Source: Monocercomonoides exilis (taxonomy: Eukaryota > Preaxostyla > Oxymonadida > Polymastigidae). From it: DNA of 64,000 nucleotides. The stretch lies in contig LSRY02000029.1 in the NCBI GenBank assembly GCA_001643675.2, positions 1,146,001 to 1,210,000 on the forward strand. Reading direction: 5' to 3'. The notes below the pieces were generated by a model, which saw only the letters and a list, made by a program, of their open reading frames with translations, searched no databases and had not been told where the DNA came from. The translations under genes were made by a program, and so were the position numbers. Positions 38,016 through 49,114 of the stretch are shown in pieces (position 1 is the first letter of the stretch; each line of letters starts with the position of its first letter).

Positions 38016-38960
38016 AAAATCCAAGAAATGAATGGACTTTTGGAAGAGGTGCGCAGGGAAGATTTTCAATTTATTTTCACTAAAACCGTTCAACGAAATA
38101 TACGAAACGATAAAAGAAAAGATACTTTTGATGAAAAATACAATTTTGATGTTGAAGTGCATTGGATATTTGAATATGCCGAGAGAAATATTGTTCATGG
38201 CTTAACAAGATCTTCTTTGAATGAAAGATTTGAAGAGATGATTATTAAAGAAGATCAGAAAAAAGAATGAAAGAACGAAAATCTTCTTGTTGAACTATGT
38301 GAATGCAATATTTTGATTGGAAGGTGGTTTTCTTTAGAATTGATTTCGATTAGCTTGGCTTGTCTTCTGAAAGTTGCATTGAGGAAAGAGGAAGACGAGG
38401 AGACCCAAAAGGAAGTGGAAATGACGTTGATTGCTTTTAGAAATATTGATCATTATGTATGAAAATTTCTCTTTCATTTTTAATATTTTTGATTTTTTCT
38501 TAGTTTTTTTGATAAGAGAACAGAAAAAAATCAGTATTTGAATGAAATCAAAGATATTATCCAATATCAACAGGAACATAGAAAATTGACACGACTTGCA
38601 TATCAGTCTGTTTTGGAGTGTTTGCTGGACAGATTTGAGGAAGATGAAAGTTTGGAAGAAGTGGTTGTGAATGAATTGCATTTTGGAAGAGCAGCAAAAG
38701 CATTGGAAGATCAAGCTGTGGATGCAGATTGGAAGAAGAAGCGAAAGAATCGCTTATTATCTGGGGACGGCCTTCTTCAATAAAAATTTTTATATCACAT
38801 TGCAACAAGAGGAACGAAGATTTCGCTGGGCTTATCTGCAGCATTACACTATTATAACGAGTATCAAAAGATAATTGCAAAGATATTCACGTTCATTGCC
38901 TTCATTGATAAAGAAGAGCTGCAGAAATGGAAGCTGTGAAAGATGAAGAGTCGTTGAAAG
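38016..38960 (+). pseudogene. Broken paralogue of the 439-aa family gene at 35579-37024
   Basis: Three pieces match the intact neighbour in order. Piece one (from about 38016) has EMNGLLEEVRRED and SSLNERFEEMIIKED and meets TGA at 38268-38270, where the intact gene has glycine. The same frame goes on with NENLLVELCECN, SLACLLKVALRKEE and EETQKEVEMTLIAF. Piece two (38538 on) has NEIKDIIQYQQEHRKLTRLAYQ and VVVNELHFGRAA, ending in TAA at about 38781. Beyond that only scraps (ENECYKKQEIEE near 39030) remain. The internal intron between the pieces may persist. Orientation is opposite to the intact gene, giving a head-to-head pair. Confidence 0.8.
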
Positions 38961-39223
38961 AAGACCGTTGTATTCTCAGTGTTAACTACGTATTTGTTTC
39001 TTTCAAAAACTTCTTGAAAGAAAATGAATGCTACAAGAAACAGGAGATAGAAGAGAATGAAAAAGGAAAAGAAGTGCAGCTCCGATGAAAATGTCTTCCG
39101 GGAAATCTCAGGGTCGATCGCATCTTATAAACACTCAAAATACACTAGAATATTTTTTTACAGACATCTCTTTCTCAAAGCCTTCTCGAGCAAAACTGAA
39201 GAAGTTAAAGAAGATGATAATGA

Positions 39224-41194
39224 TTAAGTATGACAAGATATGGCTCCTTCGCCCTCCCTCTGCCACGCCATCGCCTCGTGGAACTGCACCACATGCTGCC
39301 CGTCCACCAGCAGCAGCCCGAAGCAGATAGCCCCTTCCACCTCGTTCCTCCCCAGCTGCAGTACAGCCTTCAGCAGTTTAAGCAGCTGCTTCATTGGCAC
39401 AGAAGGCTGCAATGTGAGCATTATCCGAGGGATATACTCCATTTCGTTATCCACATGTTCCAGCTACCAAGACACTGAGTTCGTCAACTCCTCCATAATC
39501 ATTGGCACTTCCAGAAAAGAATGAACATCTGTCTCTTTCTCCTTTTCTTCATCTTCCCTTCTAATGCCTGCTCAGCCGCAGCGCTGTTTTTCATTCGAAG
39601 TCATCATTTTCTTTTGCTCCTGCTTCTTTTGCGCGAGCGCCATCCACTGTTTCTCAATCACCTCCTTGAACAGCGCCTTCAGCTCGCTAATCTTCTGCTC
39701 CTTCACTTTCGACAGCACCATCAGCATCTTCATTTTCCTTCTCTATCTTGTTCATCTTTTGCTGCACCGTTACATCTGCTCTTCCACTACCGCCTCCACC
39801 ACTGCTATTTATTTTTCTCGCAACACTCACCCTGCTCCCCACTTTTGCAACAACCCCCTTCCCATTCAGGTGTGGCCAAAGCGTTAAGGAGCTTCCATTG
39901 TTGACGATCTCTGTTAACTTCTCCTGGCATTTTTCACACAGCACCAACGGCAGAATCAAAAGCCAAAGATGGAACCACCCCATTATTCGCGCAAATTAAT
40001 GAAGAAGATATGAAAAGCACAACCCCAGACCAGCCAGTTTCCACTTGCCATCCACACTCACAAATCCACCATTATGCGTCCGACGCTTCTTCTCCTTCTC
40101 CATTAAATTCATTAGTTAACTCCAATTTCTCCTTCACCTCCACAAACTGCACCCGCGGCTCCTTTATCTCTGTGTTGAACTTCTCGCTAAATCGCAGAGT
40201 CTTTATCTCATGAATCAATATTATCAAGCTATTCTTCTGAAGCCAATCCATCAGTCCACTCGCATGGTTCTTAATTTGCTCATCGTCTCGGTTGTTTTTC
40301 AACAGCATATTTATCTTCAAACTCCTCTTCTCCATCTCCTGTTTTTCCTCCTCGTGCTCCTCCTTCTGCTACTGAATCCTCATCCCCAGCTCCTTCTTCT
40401 ACCCCTCCAGCTCCGCAATCTGACTTCGCACTTTCCGCACCACTTGCTTTGCATCTGCATAGCATTAGCCTTCTTCGTCTGGCTACGTCTCCAAACGCCT
40501 TGACTGCTGCATCAGAGGAACCAGCCATTCTAACACCGAAGGCAGAAGCGACGGTCAAGCAGATCAGAGAGGGGGAATTCACATTTTCCTTTGAAATGAT
40601 TTGCTTGCTTCTTCGACGGTTTTCCTTCCAATTCCTTAAGCGGAGAGCTGAAAATGTCTGAAGCACCTCATTGTGCGCGCACAACACTCATGCAGCAGCA
40701 CACTCCACGTCACAACGCCTCCTCGTAGCAACTGCGACAGCGGCAGGTGCCATGCATACAACCCAGACGCCTCAGACACAACAATTCTCAGTCTCATCTC
40801 GATGTTACTCATAGCTGCTGCAAACGTGTATGACACCGATGCCTCCACCACCGAGGCATCCGAAGGGTCAATTGCAGGTGCGGTGGATGACATTGATGAC
40901 AACGATGATGATGATTATTCATCTCTTGATGCTTTCTTCTCTTCGCTTCTCAACCACAGGAATGGAAAAGCAGACGAAGAATACAAAAAGTTCTGAGAGA
41001 AGAGAAGGCTGCTGCGCTTCAACCGCAAAAAGATTCTTTTTGAGAAAGATCTTAACATCAATCAACAGCTCCAATGGAAACACAAACACAACATCCACAT
41101 TCGGATCAGAATGATCAACCAGCTGCGAAAGCTCATCATCATCTGGCGATTTGAGAATATATTCTGTTTTATCTCTTTCTCTTTCTCTTTCTCT

Positions 41195-41273
<79 letters not shown>

Positions 41274-41674
41274 TCTCTCTCTTGTTTTTCTTCATTTTTG
41301 GCTTCTGCTTCTGCTTCTGCAACTTCTTCTGCATTTTGCTGATCACTCCTTCAATGTGATATCCATGATGGACTTCTTTGAATGCTTCAGGATGCGCAGA
41401 AAAGACGAGCAACAGGAGACATCTTAACAAACACAGAAATTGAAAGAGCGAGTAACCTCTTCACATACCAATTTTTCAGCACATTCTCATTCAATTCTAT
41501 CACATCAACCAAAAATCGGGAGGAAATATCAGATGAAATGAAAATTGACAACGACGAAGGCGAAGAAGACGAAGATGATGATAACGAAGAAAAAGAAGAA
41601 GAAGAAGAGAAAGAGGAAGAGGAAACAAAAGAAGAAAAAGATAATAAGGGATTGGGGAAAGACACACACAACAA
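39224..41674 (-). pseudogene. Disrupted minus-strand coding relic in a GC-richer block
   Basis: Consecutive minus-strand pieces read like protein but change frame or hit stops. In gene order they are: FLVDVIELNENVLKNWYVKR (about 41530); AHPEAFKEVHHGYHIEGVIS (about 41380); an Arg/Glu tract over the TC repeat; SPDDDELSQLVDHSDPNVDV then FPLELLIDVKIFLKKN (about 41100); MRLRIVVSEASGLYAWHLPL (about 40780); a coiled-coil piece VRSQIAELEG, then MEKRSLKINMLLKNNRDDEQ (about 40400-40250); NGKGVVAKVGSRVSVARKIN (about 39830); and QPSVPMKQLLKLLKAVLQLG then VDGQHVVQFHEAMAW before TAA at about 39230. I do not recognise the parent protein. A heavily spliced real gene is the alternative, but few GTNTG/AG pairs fit. 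GC content is visibly higher than in the flanks. Confidence 0.4.
41170..41283 (+). repeat. TC-rich microsatellite (CTTTCT then pure CT, then CTTTCT)
   Basis: A pyrimidine tract of about 110 nt starting and ending with CTTTCT units around a long pure CT core. On the minus strand it would encode Arg-Glu or Glu-Lys repeats joining two relic coding pieces, which are in different frames on its two sides. Confidence 0.9.
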
Positions 41675-42053
41675 AGCATTCCAATTCCCTCAGAAGCCAA
41701 AGGTTAGTATTCATCAAAAGCAAAAGAAGATGATTAGGGATGAATTATGTGGCACATTGGAAAAGCCTGAAAAGTTGCCTGGGTCATTTTGTGGGGAAGA
41801 AATGTTTCCTCTTCTGCCACATATGGGAGAACAGAGGGAAGAAGGAGGGGAAGGGAAGAGAGGAGCAGCAAAGCATCGTCTTCTTGGTTGGAACAATGAA
41901 ATTCAGAATTGCATGAAAAGAGGGAATATGATGAATGAGCATCATCCTTCTCCTTCTTCACCATCATCACCATCATCTGCTTCAAATGCATTGAATGTTG
42001 GGAGTCACCCTCATTTTGAGCATCCAAGTAGCAGTGCTTCTGTCACGATGTAA
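41382..42053 (+). other. Plus-strand open frame of about 223 codons, acidic, doubtful gene
   Basis: The frame has an acidic stretch (EDEDDDNEEKEEEEEKEEEE), then mixed text (EKPEKLPGSFCGEEMFPLLP) and a Ser/Pro/His-rich end to TAA. It has no clear ATG at the beginning; the first internal ATG gives MKIDNDEGEED. The opposite strand also carries coding-looking text over its 5' end. It could be a 5' piece of the downstream SRP40-type gene, a separate gene, or chance openness in a biased sequence. Confidence 0.25.
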
Positions 42054-42864
42054 CAAGAAGAATGCAAACAGATTCCAATATCATCATCATCATAATCATC
42101 ATCATCATATATGATCTCGAATTCGAGTGATTGTGATTGTGATTGCAATTGTTTCTGTCTGATTACACACACAATTTGAGAGTGTCAACCACACGCCGAT
42201 GCTGTCAAATATCCTCTTTTGGAAGTGCTAGTGAAGGCTCTGATTGCTACTGTGTGCAAATGCCTTCTCCACCTCCACACTCTTCAGACACGCTGCCTCT
42301 TCATCTTCCTCTTCATCTTCTTCGCTTTTATTTTCCTCAGCATTTTTGTCACCATCGTGGATATCTTCATTTTTTCCTCCACAACGTCGTCTTCCTTTTC
42401 ATCATCATCTTCAATCACAGTATGTTTCATGTCTCCATTCGGATTATTATCTTCGTTTGACTTAGCCACATCAAAATGCTTGCTGTTTGATGAACAATGA
42501 TAATTTTTTGGGAGAGTTGAGAAATGAAAAAGAAAATGGATCAAAAGTCGATGAGAAAGAAATGAGCAGAGAAATAGCAGAAGAGCAATATGAATATGAA
42601 GAAGGAAAAGAAGAAGAAGAAGAATATTCTGAGAGAGAGAGGGAGAGAGGGAACTTCAGAGATGAGGAGGGAGAAGGAGAAAATTGGATTGATGATTGAT
42701 GATTGGGCTGTTAAAGAAGAAAGGAAAAAGCAGAAACGGAAATATTGATTGTATTTCTGTAATGGGTTCTATTTCTCCGAAATATTCATCTTCTTCCTTC
42801 TTTCTTCTTCCTCGTCTGTTTTATCACAATCTTCACCATCAAAACAAGAAAGATTATCTTCAAT
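42054..42864. other. Low-complexity region, no gene model
   Basis: Contains ATC/CAT runs near 42080-42110, a 70-codon plus frame rich in Glu/Arg (42487-42699) and Ser-rich frames from 42790. These may be 5' exons of the SRP40-type gene that I cannot join with confidence. Confidence 0.35.
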
Positions 42865-43617
42865 GCCTTCTTTTCTTCTTCTGTTTCATGTTCTTCACTG
42901 CTTTCTGCATCCTCATCCAATTCATCCTCTCAAACAATACAGTCTTCCTCTGCCTTTGGGTTGTATTGCACCTATTTCACTTCTTCTTCTTCACCATCTT
43001 CTTCTTCACCATCTTCTTCCTCTTCTTCTTCAAAAGAAAAACCAGCTAAATTTCCTACAGAAATACAGATAATCCCGTCAAAGAGAATAAAAAGAATAAA
43101 AAGAATAAAAAGAAGAAATAACGAAGAAAGTGATGAACCATCATCATTTTCATCATCATCCTCTTCTTCTTCACCATCTTCTTCCTCCTCTTCTGATTCT
43201 GATTCTTCCTCTGACTCTTCTGAATCAGAATCTTCTTCTTCTTCTCCAGAAAAGAAGAACAACAACAAAATGATATCAAGCCCAAATCTTGCTCCCAGCT
43301 CATCCTCAGCCAACAATAACGAGTCATCTCCTTCTCCTTCTCCTTCTCCTTCTCCTTCTCCCTCTCCCTCTCCCTCTCGCCACACCCCCTTCCGCCGTGT
43401 CGATCCGTCCAAGTATGTGATTACTGACCCGCGGCTGGCAGACAACAGCTTCGAGATGAAAGGCGAGGCGTGGGGCAAGAAGGCGTCGGAGAAGCTGCTG
43501 CAGACTCGGGGAAAAGGATTCAGGGCAGCGAAGACGAAGCTGAAGAGAGGGACGTATCAGGGAGGGCAGATCGGGATGGGGATCAATTCGGTGAAGCTGG
43601 GGGATGAGGAAGAGTAA
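42865..43617 (+). CDS. Nopp140/SRP40-type nucleolar protein, 3' part; 5' end unresolved
   Basis: The last 75 residues are a complete SRP40 C-terminal domain: FRRVDPSKYVITDPRLADNS, WGKKASEKLLQTRGKGFRAA, KLKRGTYQGG and GINSVKLGDEEE with a TAA stop at 43615. Before it lie Ser/Asp/Glu and Ser-Pro tracts (SSSDSDSSSDSSESESSS and a SPSPSPSP run), typical of Nopp140, the casein-kinase-2-phosphorylated chaperone of box C/D and H/ACA snoRNPs. The frame is open upstream to about 42745 without a convincing ATG, and the upstream Ser-rich text switches frame, so either introns or a damaged 5' end exist. Start coordinate given is where Ser-rich text in this frame begins. Confidence 0.7.
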   Translation, partial: AFFSSSVSCSSLLSASSSNSSSQTIQSSSAFGLYCTYFTSSSSPSSSSPSSSSSSSKEKPAKFPTEIQIIPSKRIKRIKRIKRRNNEESDEPSSFSSSSSSSSPSSSSSSDSDSSSDSSESESSSSSPEKKNNNKMISSPNLAPSSSSANNNESSPSPSPSPSPSPSPSPSRHTPFRRVDPSKYVITDPRLADNSFEMKGEAWGKKASEKLLQTRGKGFRAAKTKLKRGTYQGGQIGMGINSVKLGDEEE

Positions 43618-45598
43618 AAAAAAGAAAGGAAAAAGGAAAGAAAAATAATGATGAGAGCATCAAAAGTGAGAAATGAACATTAAAATGAGTATTTCAATGG
43701 CTTTATTTGAATTTTTGGTTTCTTTTTTCTCAGAATGATATTTACCATGTGCAAATGCAATTTTCATTCAAATAAAATGTGAAACACACACATCAACATT
43801 TGAAACCTTTTTGATGAAAGCACAGACAAAATTATCATTTCATTTTCATTCTGACAAAATATTAATTTTATCATATTTTTAACAAACACTCATCATCATC
43901 GTGAATTCCCCCAAAACAGTTATTCCTCAGAAAAAAACAAATAAAAAATTCAAATTTGAAAAAGAGACGGTCTGACATCCAAAAAGGAAATGTGAAAAGA
44001 AATCAACATCCTGTTAATAAACAACGAGTCAGAAAAAGAATCATTTTCAAAACAGAATGAAATCTTTTTGTTTTTGAGGCTCAACAAAAGATATCAAAAA
44101 TGAAGAAAGATAAGCAACAAAACAATGTGAAATTATTTTTAGCTTGAGAGATTTGTTGGACAGATCGTGTCTGTTTTTTTGTTCAATTGAGGCAAAAGAA
44201 ACAGCCAATGAAAACTTTCCAATTCTGTTTCTGAAACATCACAGACATTCCATTTGGAATTGATAGATCTCCAAACGAGGGTATCAAAAGCTGAAAAAAG
44301 TGAAAGATAAGCATTCCAATTTGTTTTTTGATTGTGATGCCTTGTTCTTCTCTGTTTCTTTTAAAGTGTGATCGAATGAGCAATGACATTCTATTCTTTG
44401 TATCATTCATAAATGCCATCTGAATTATTCTCTTTCCTATTGTTTTTCATTGAAACCAAAACAGATAAGCTCTCAAAGAAGATGTATTTTTCATGATACA
44501 ATGAGAAAGCCTCTTCATCACGATTGTGTCTTTTGTTATCTGAAACATCCGGTCTCACAAAACATTTCCTGTGCTCAGTGCATCACTTCCCTTAAATCCT
44601 CATTCCTCTTTATCCTCTATCTCTTTTTAGACTTCTTTCAAATTCGTTTCTTTGCCATTCAATTCCTTCAAAAAATATGAGAAAAAGATAGCTGAATAAA
44701 CAATAAACAGAAGATATTTCAAAATTATTATCAGTTACAATCCTTTTTTTTTGAATAAACTGCAATATCATCTATTATCTTGAGATTCAGCTTCCAATAT
44801 CTGTCCCTGAAGCAAAATGGCCGCAATAGCCCTTCATTCTTCTCTGCTTCAAATGGAAGGAACATTTCATGGGTTTCATGAAAACTCACTGGGTTGTCCA
44901 ACTCTGTGAATTTTGACATTTGGAATGAAGTTCTGAAATGACTGCCATTCGATGACACTTTTTCTCAACAAAAACTCATTTTATTCAATCATCATAAAAA
45001 AACCTCTTTTTATATCTATGTTATTATATTGTGTTCTCCTCATTGTTGTTTATGAGGTTTCATATTTTATTAAAAAATCATATTTCAAAATGTGCAAACC
45101 ATAACTTTCAAGCGATTATTGACAGATCATTTTTGAATTTTTTGAATGTCATCCATGCAAATAAGTTATTGTTTAAAGTTTTTCATGAAAAGTCAAGAAA
45201 TCCAAAAATATGTTCTTTCTTGAATTATCAAATTCAGATTCATTGGATATTATATAAAAGTTATGCTATTATTGGTTTTTAAAAAGAAAACATCAGTTCA
45301 TTTGTGTATATAAGAAGATTGGAAAGAATGTTTCTTTGTTAATTTATAAACAATAAATAGAAAGAATTTTTTGTATCTTTTGACAAGAAATGGGAGACAA
45401 CTTGTTATAAAATCAATTTTATCTGTTATTTGAAAAAAAAAATGAATGGAAAACATTAACATATTTATATATTAATGATGATTCCACAAAATTTCAAACA
45501 TTCGCAAATTTTATCCAAACCATAGATTGAGTTAGGTTTATGTTTGTATTAAGGTTGTGTTGATCATAAGTGTTGTTGATCAAAAAACATCAAAATCC
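43618..45598. other. About 2 kb AT-rich intergenic region
   Basis: Short frames only. One minus-strand piece (44958-44731, containing DNPVSFHETHEMFLPFEAEK) looks mildly protein-like and could be a decayed remnant; nothing else stands out. Confidence 0.4.
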
Positions 45599-48500
45599 AT
45601 GATCATTTTTTTTCTGATTTTGACGCTCATAACCTCACAAACAGTGAATGCGGAAGAGATATATGAAGTTTATGTGAAGCAAAGTGAAGATGACACTAAC
45701 ACTGGCACAGCGATCGGGCAGGAAAGGAAAACATTGAAAAGTGCTTATGATCTGCTGGGAAACAACCAAGGATGCAAGATCTATGTTGTGGATGATGCAG
45801 CCGCACTAAAAGTTCAGGCAATAACATTCAACCAAAACCAAGGAATAACCATTGAAGGAATAAGTAGCGATGGAAATGGAAACGCTATGGTTTCTATTGA
45901 TTGCGATGCTCGTCCAAATGAACATCTATTTCAATGCAGTTGTGACACAGAATTCAAGTATTTGGCATTCAACCTTCCTTTGACATTGAAAAAAGAGAAT
46001 GAATCAGACCCCTTAGTTTTTTCGGTATTTATTGGATACTATTGCAATCTGACAATAAAAACCTGTCAATTTATTCGACCAATTACAAATCAAGGAACTG
46101 TGGATTATGATCTTGTGGGGATGAGTGGTGGAAATTTGTTTATGGATTCTGTTGAGTGTGTTGATGAAAGTGTTTCGTTTTCATTTTTATATTATGTTTT
46201 TAATATAATAAATTCAAATACAGTTTCATTGATAAATGTGACTTTAAAGAAGCTATCAAGTAAATGGGAAATTGTTGATATATATGGGAGTTATAATGAA
46301 AAAATGGATGTGTCCTTGAATAATTGCACTTTTTCAGAATGTCAATCGGAAAGATATGGAATAATATTTGTAAACCACAGTTACCATGAAAGCACGTTTA
46401 CAGTTGGAGATGGTGGAGTAACGTCATTCATCTCATGCAGCAGTCATGGTTCTAATGCCAAATCTGGTGGAATCTATTTGTATATGCCTACTATTGCATC
46501 AGCATCACACCTGAAATGGCCAACAGACGGAACGAATTTGGTTTTTCAGGATTGCTCATCTGAATGTAATGGAATGAAGAGAAATACTGGAATATATATT
46601 TATATGAAAAATAATGCATTATTCAAAGATATGGCAGATGCAATGAGGGACAGTTTTGCAACTAATTATACTCGGGCAGACAACAGATGGTTTGTTGTTG
46701 GTGATGGTTTTGATTTCGTGAGTTCATATTTTGATCCTCCAGAGCCAGATAATTTGTCAACAGCATTTGTGAAGAATGGAGGGAAAGGAAATGGAATCAA
46801 TGTTGAATCAGCAACAGGAAGTATTAACGATGCGTACGATCACTTGAATAAGAATGGAGTGTGCAAAATCGACATAATCAAAACTGTTGATCCAATCAAA
46901 GCTGAAGCCATTTCATTTGATGTTGAAAGGGGAATTACAATAGAAGGTGTCAAAGAAAACGGAGAAGGAAATACAGAAGTGGTAATCGATTGTGATGTGA
47001 ATCCAGGTGGAAATCTATTTGCATGCAATGGAGATACAGAATTCAAATATTTGGCATTCTATTTTCCGTTTTCATTAAACGGAACCTCAAATGATGCATT
47101 GATTTTTGGATATTATTGCAATCTGACAATTTCAAACTGTCAATTTATTCGACCTCCGTCAACTAATGAGGAAAAAGTGGATTATAAACTTGTGAATATG
47201 AATAGTGGAAATTTTGTGATGGATTCGGTTGAGTGCGTTGATGATAGTCAAACAATTGCAATTTCAAATGAAGTATTTTCTGCTGAATATTCCACTACAG
47301 TTTCATTGACGAATGTGACTCTGAAGAAAATATCAAGCGATTACTCAATTGTCAGCATTCGAACAGTTAGTTCAAATTACAAAATGGATGTTACTGTGAA
47401 TAACTGCACATTCACAGAATGTGAAGCAGGTGAATATGGAACATTATTCGTTTCTAATAACAACAGTAAAAGCACATTCACAGTTGGAGATGGAGGTGTG
47501 ACATCTTTTTCCTCGTGCACTGGCGGCCAATCCGGTGGAATCTATTTGGAAATGCCAAACATTCAATCAGCATCTCAACTTAAATGGCCAACAAATGGAA
47601 AGAATCTGGTATTTCAGGATTGCTTTTGTGGAGAAGAAGAGTCAAAAAGAAATACTGGATTGTATATATCACTAAAAAATGATTCTTTGTTCAAAGATAT
47701 TGCAGATTCTATAAAGGAAAGTTTTGCAGATGATTTCACACGAGAAGACAATTTGTGGAACGTTGTTGGACATGATAATAATAAGCATAAAGAATATGAT
47801 TTCACAAGTTTATATTTTGATCCACCTCCCCCCAAACCAGACAATATGACAAGGGCATTTGTGAAGAATGGAGGGAAGGGAAATGGAATCAATGTTAATT
47901 CAGCAATGAACAGCATATTCGATGCTTATGATTTCTTGGAAAAAAGAGGGAAATGTTTCATTGACATCATCAAAACTGCAGATCCTGTGAAGGCTGAAGG
48001 AATCATCTTCTCAGCCAACTATGGAATAACAATCGAAGGAGTGAATGACAATGGAGAGGGAAATACAGAAGTTTCCATTGATTGTGATGTTTCAGTTTCA
48101 TCAATTCTCTTTTCTTGCCAGAGAGTTGTGGAATTCAAGTATCTGGCATTCCAATTCTCTTCAACCGAAAAGAATTGGGACTCATTGATCGGTGCAGGAT
48201 ATGATTCAACATCACTGAAAATATCAACATGTCGATTTGCCAGAATTGGATCACAATCACAAGAAGGAATGAATTCGAATGCTGATGGAAACAGCCCCTT
48301 GGCAAGCAGTCTTGTGAGAGTGACATCTGGAACAGTGGAAATGGACACAGTGAAATGCACAGATGAAACCTCATTTGTGGCATTCTTTTCATCACCATTT
48401 TCATTTTCTGGAGCCAACGAAGTGTCATTGATTGGAATGGACATCAACAAAGTGAATGTGGAAAGTGGAGCAGCGATCAGTATCAATGATGGGATCAATT

Positions 48501-49114
48501 CATCTTCGAAGGTGTCAATCGAAGGATTGAACATGAATGAAGTGAAATCGGAGAAAGGAGCAGCAGCAGGGTTGGATATCACCCTCAGTTCAGAAGAATC
48601 AAGAGTGGCCATTGGAAGGGGAAACAAATGCTCATTCAAGTCATGTTCAGCACCAGAAGGGAAATCAGGAGCAATATTCATTGACATGCCCAAGGCAACA
48701 TCGAATCTTCAGCTTCCATCTGCGAACAACCTGGAAATTGACAGCTCAAACACAGCTGGCTCGAAAACAACTTCTCTATTCATCATTGCACCAGACTTCG
48801 AAGAGTTCTGCAAACAAGAAGATGCCTTTGCGTTTGCGAATGACTTCGATGATTCCACTGTTGGGTGGATCGAGGGAGCAAAAGATGCAGAATCAGAGCC
48901 TGAGGATGTATATGAGAAGTATGTGAAAGTGAGACAAGAGAAACTTAAAGATCAAAACAAAAAAAATAAAACTGGAATCATTGTTGCCATTGTTGTTCCA
49001 ATTGTCGTTGTTGTGGCAGCAGTTGTGGTGGTTGTGATTGTTGTTGTTGTTGTGAAGAAAAGGAAATCGAGAAATGAAGAGAATGACGAGAAGGAACAAG
49101 AAATGAAGGACTAA
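45599..49114 (+). CDS. Type I surface protein with three ~364-aa repeats, 1171 aa
   Basis: A single exon. ATG at 45599 is chosen because it opens a clean signal peptide (MIIFFLILTLITSQTVNA); the frame is open 14 codons upstream. Three long repeats follow. Each begins near FVKNGGKGNGINV or its diverged form, then DAYD.L, IDIIKT, GITIEG, IDCDV, EFKYLAF, CQFIRP and ends with GGIY..MP and LKWP..G.NLVFQDC. The strand-turn pattern and repeated asparagines suggest a right-handed beta-helix ectodomain. A single helix near the end (GIIVAIVVPIVVVVAAVVVV) is followed by KKRKSRNEEND, so a short cytoplasmic tail. It is unrelated in sequence to the minus-strand surface protein at 27073 but has the same layout. 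Confidence 0.85.
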   Translation: MIIFFLILTLITSQTVNAEEIYEVYVKQSEDDTNTGTAIGQERKTLKSAYDLLGNNQGCKIYVVDDAAALKVQAITFNQNQGITIEGISSDGNGNAMVSIDCDARPNEHLFQCSCDTEFKYLAFNLPLTLKKENESDPLVFSVFIGYYCNLTIKTCQFIRPITNQGTVDYDLVGMSGGNLFMDSVECVDESVSFSFLYYVFNIINSNTVSLINVTLKKLSSKWEIVDIYGSYNEKMDVSLNNCTFSECQSERYGIIFVNHSYHESTFTVGDGGVTSFISCSSHGSNAKSGGIYLYMPTIASASHLKWPTDGTNLVFQDCSSECNGMKRNTGIYIYMKNNALFKDMADAMRDSFATNYTRADNRWFVVGDGFDFVSSYFDPPEPDNLSTAFVKNGGKGNGINVESATGSINDAYDHLNKNGVCKIDIIKTVDPIKAEAISFDVERGITIEGVKENGEGNTEVVIDCDVNPGGNLFACNGDTEFKYLAFYFPFSLNGTSNDALIFGYYCNLTISNCQFIRPPSTNEEKVDYKLVNMNSGNFVMDSVECVDDSQTIAISNEVFSAEYSTTVSLTNVTLKKISSDYSIVSIRTVSSNYKMDVTVNNCTFTECEAGEYGTLFVSNNNSKSTFTVGDGGVTSFSSCTGGQSGGIYLEMPNIQSASQLKWPTNGKNLVFQDCFCGEEESKRNTGLYISLKNDSLFKDIADSIKESFADDFTREDNLWNVVGHDNNKHKEYDFTSLYFDPPPPKPDNMTRAFVKNGGKGNGINVNSAMNSIFDAYDFLEKRGKCFIDIIKTADPVKAEGIIFSANYGITIEGVNDNGEGNTEVSIDCDVSVSSILFSCQRVVEFKYLAFQFSSTEKNWDSLIGAGYDSTSLKISTCRFARIGSQSQEGMNSNADGNSPLASSLVRVTSGTVEMDTVKCTDETSFVAFFSSPFSFSGANEVSLIGMDINKVNVESGAAISINDGINSSSKVSIEGLNMNEVKSEKGAAAGLDITLSSEESRVAIGRGNKCSFKSCSAPEGKSGAIFIDMPKATSNLQLPSANNLEIDSSNTAGSKTTSLFIIAPDFEEFCKQEDAFAFANDFDDSTVGWIEGAKDAESEPEDVYEKYVKVRQEKLKDQNKKNKTGIIVAIVVPIVVVVAAVVVVVIVVVVVKKRKSRNEENDEKEQEMKD
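45650..48890 (+). repeat. Three tandem coding repeats of about 1.09 kb
   Basis: Equivalent points fall at about 45665, 46766 and 47857 (period about 1,091 nt, 364 codons). Units two and three are nearly identical at their starts (GCATTTGTGAAGAATGGAGG in both), while unit one is more diverged, which suggests a later duplication of the second and third. Confidence 0.85.

Noticed and set aside
40280-40440. In-frame TAG codons at glutamine-like positions suggesting a TAG=Gln code
   Set aside because: eL39, NPHP4, TBC1D5, PI31, the recombinase and others terminate at TAA, TAG or TGA and use CAA/CAG for Gln, so the code is standard and this stretch is decayed.
41151-41342. Plus-strand Ser-Leu repeat protein frames
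   Set aside because: Pure product of the CT microsatellite; no unique sequence of coding character on the plus strand.
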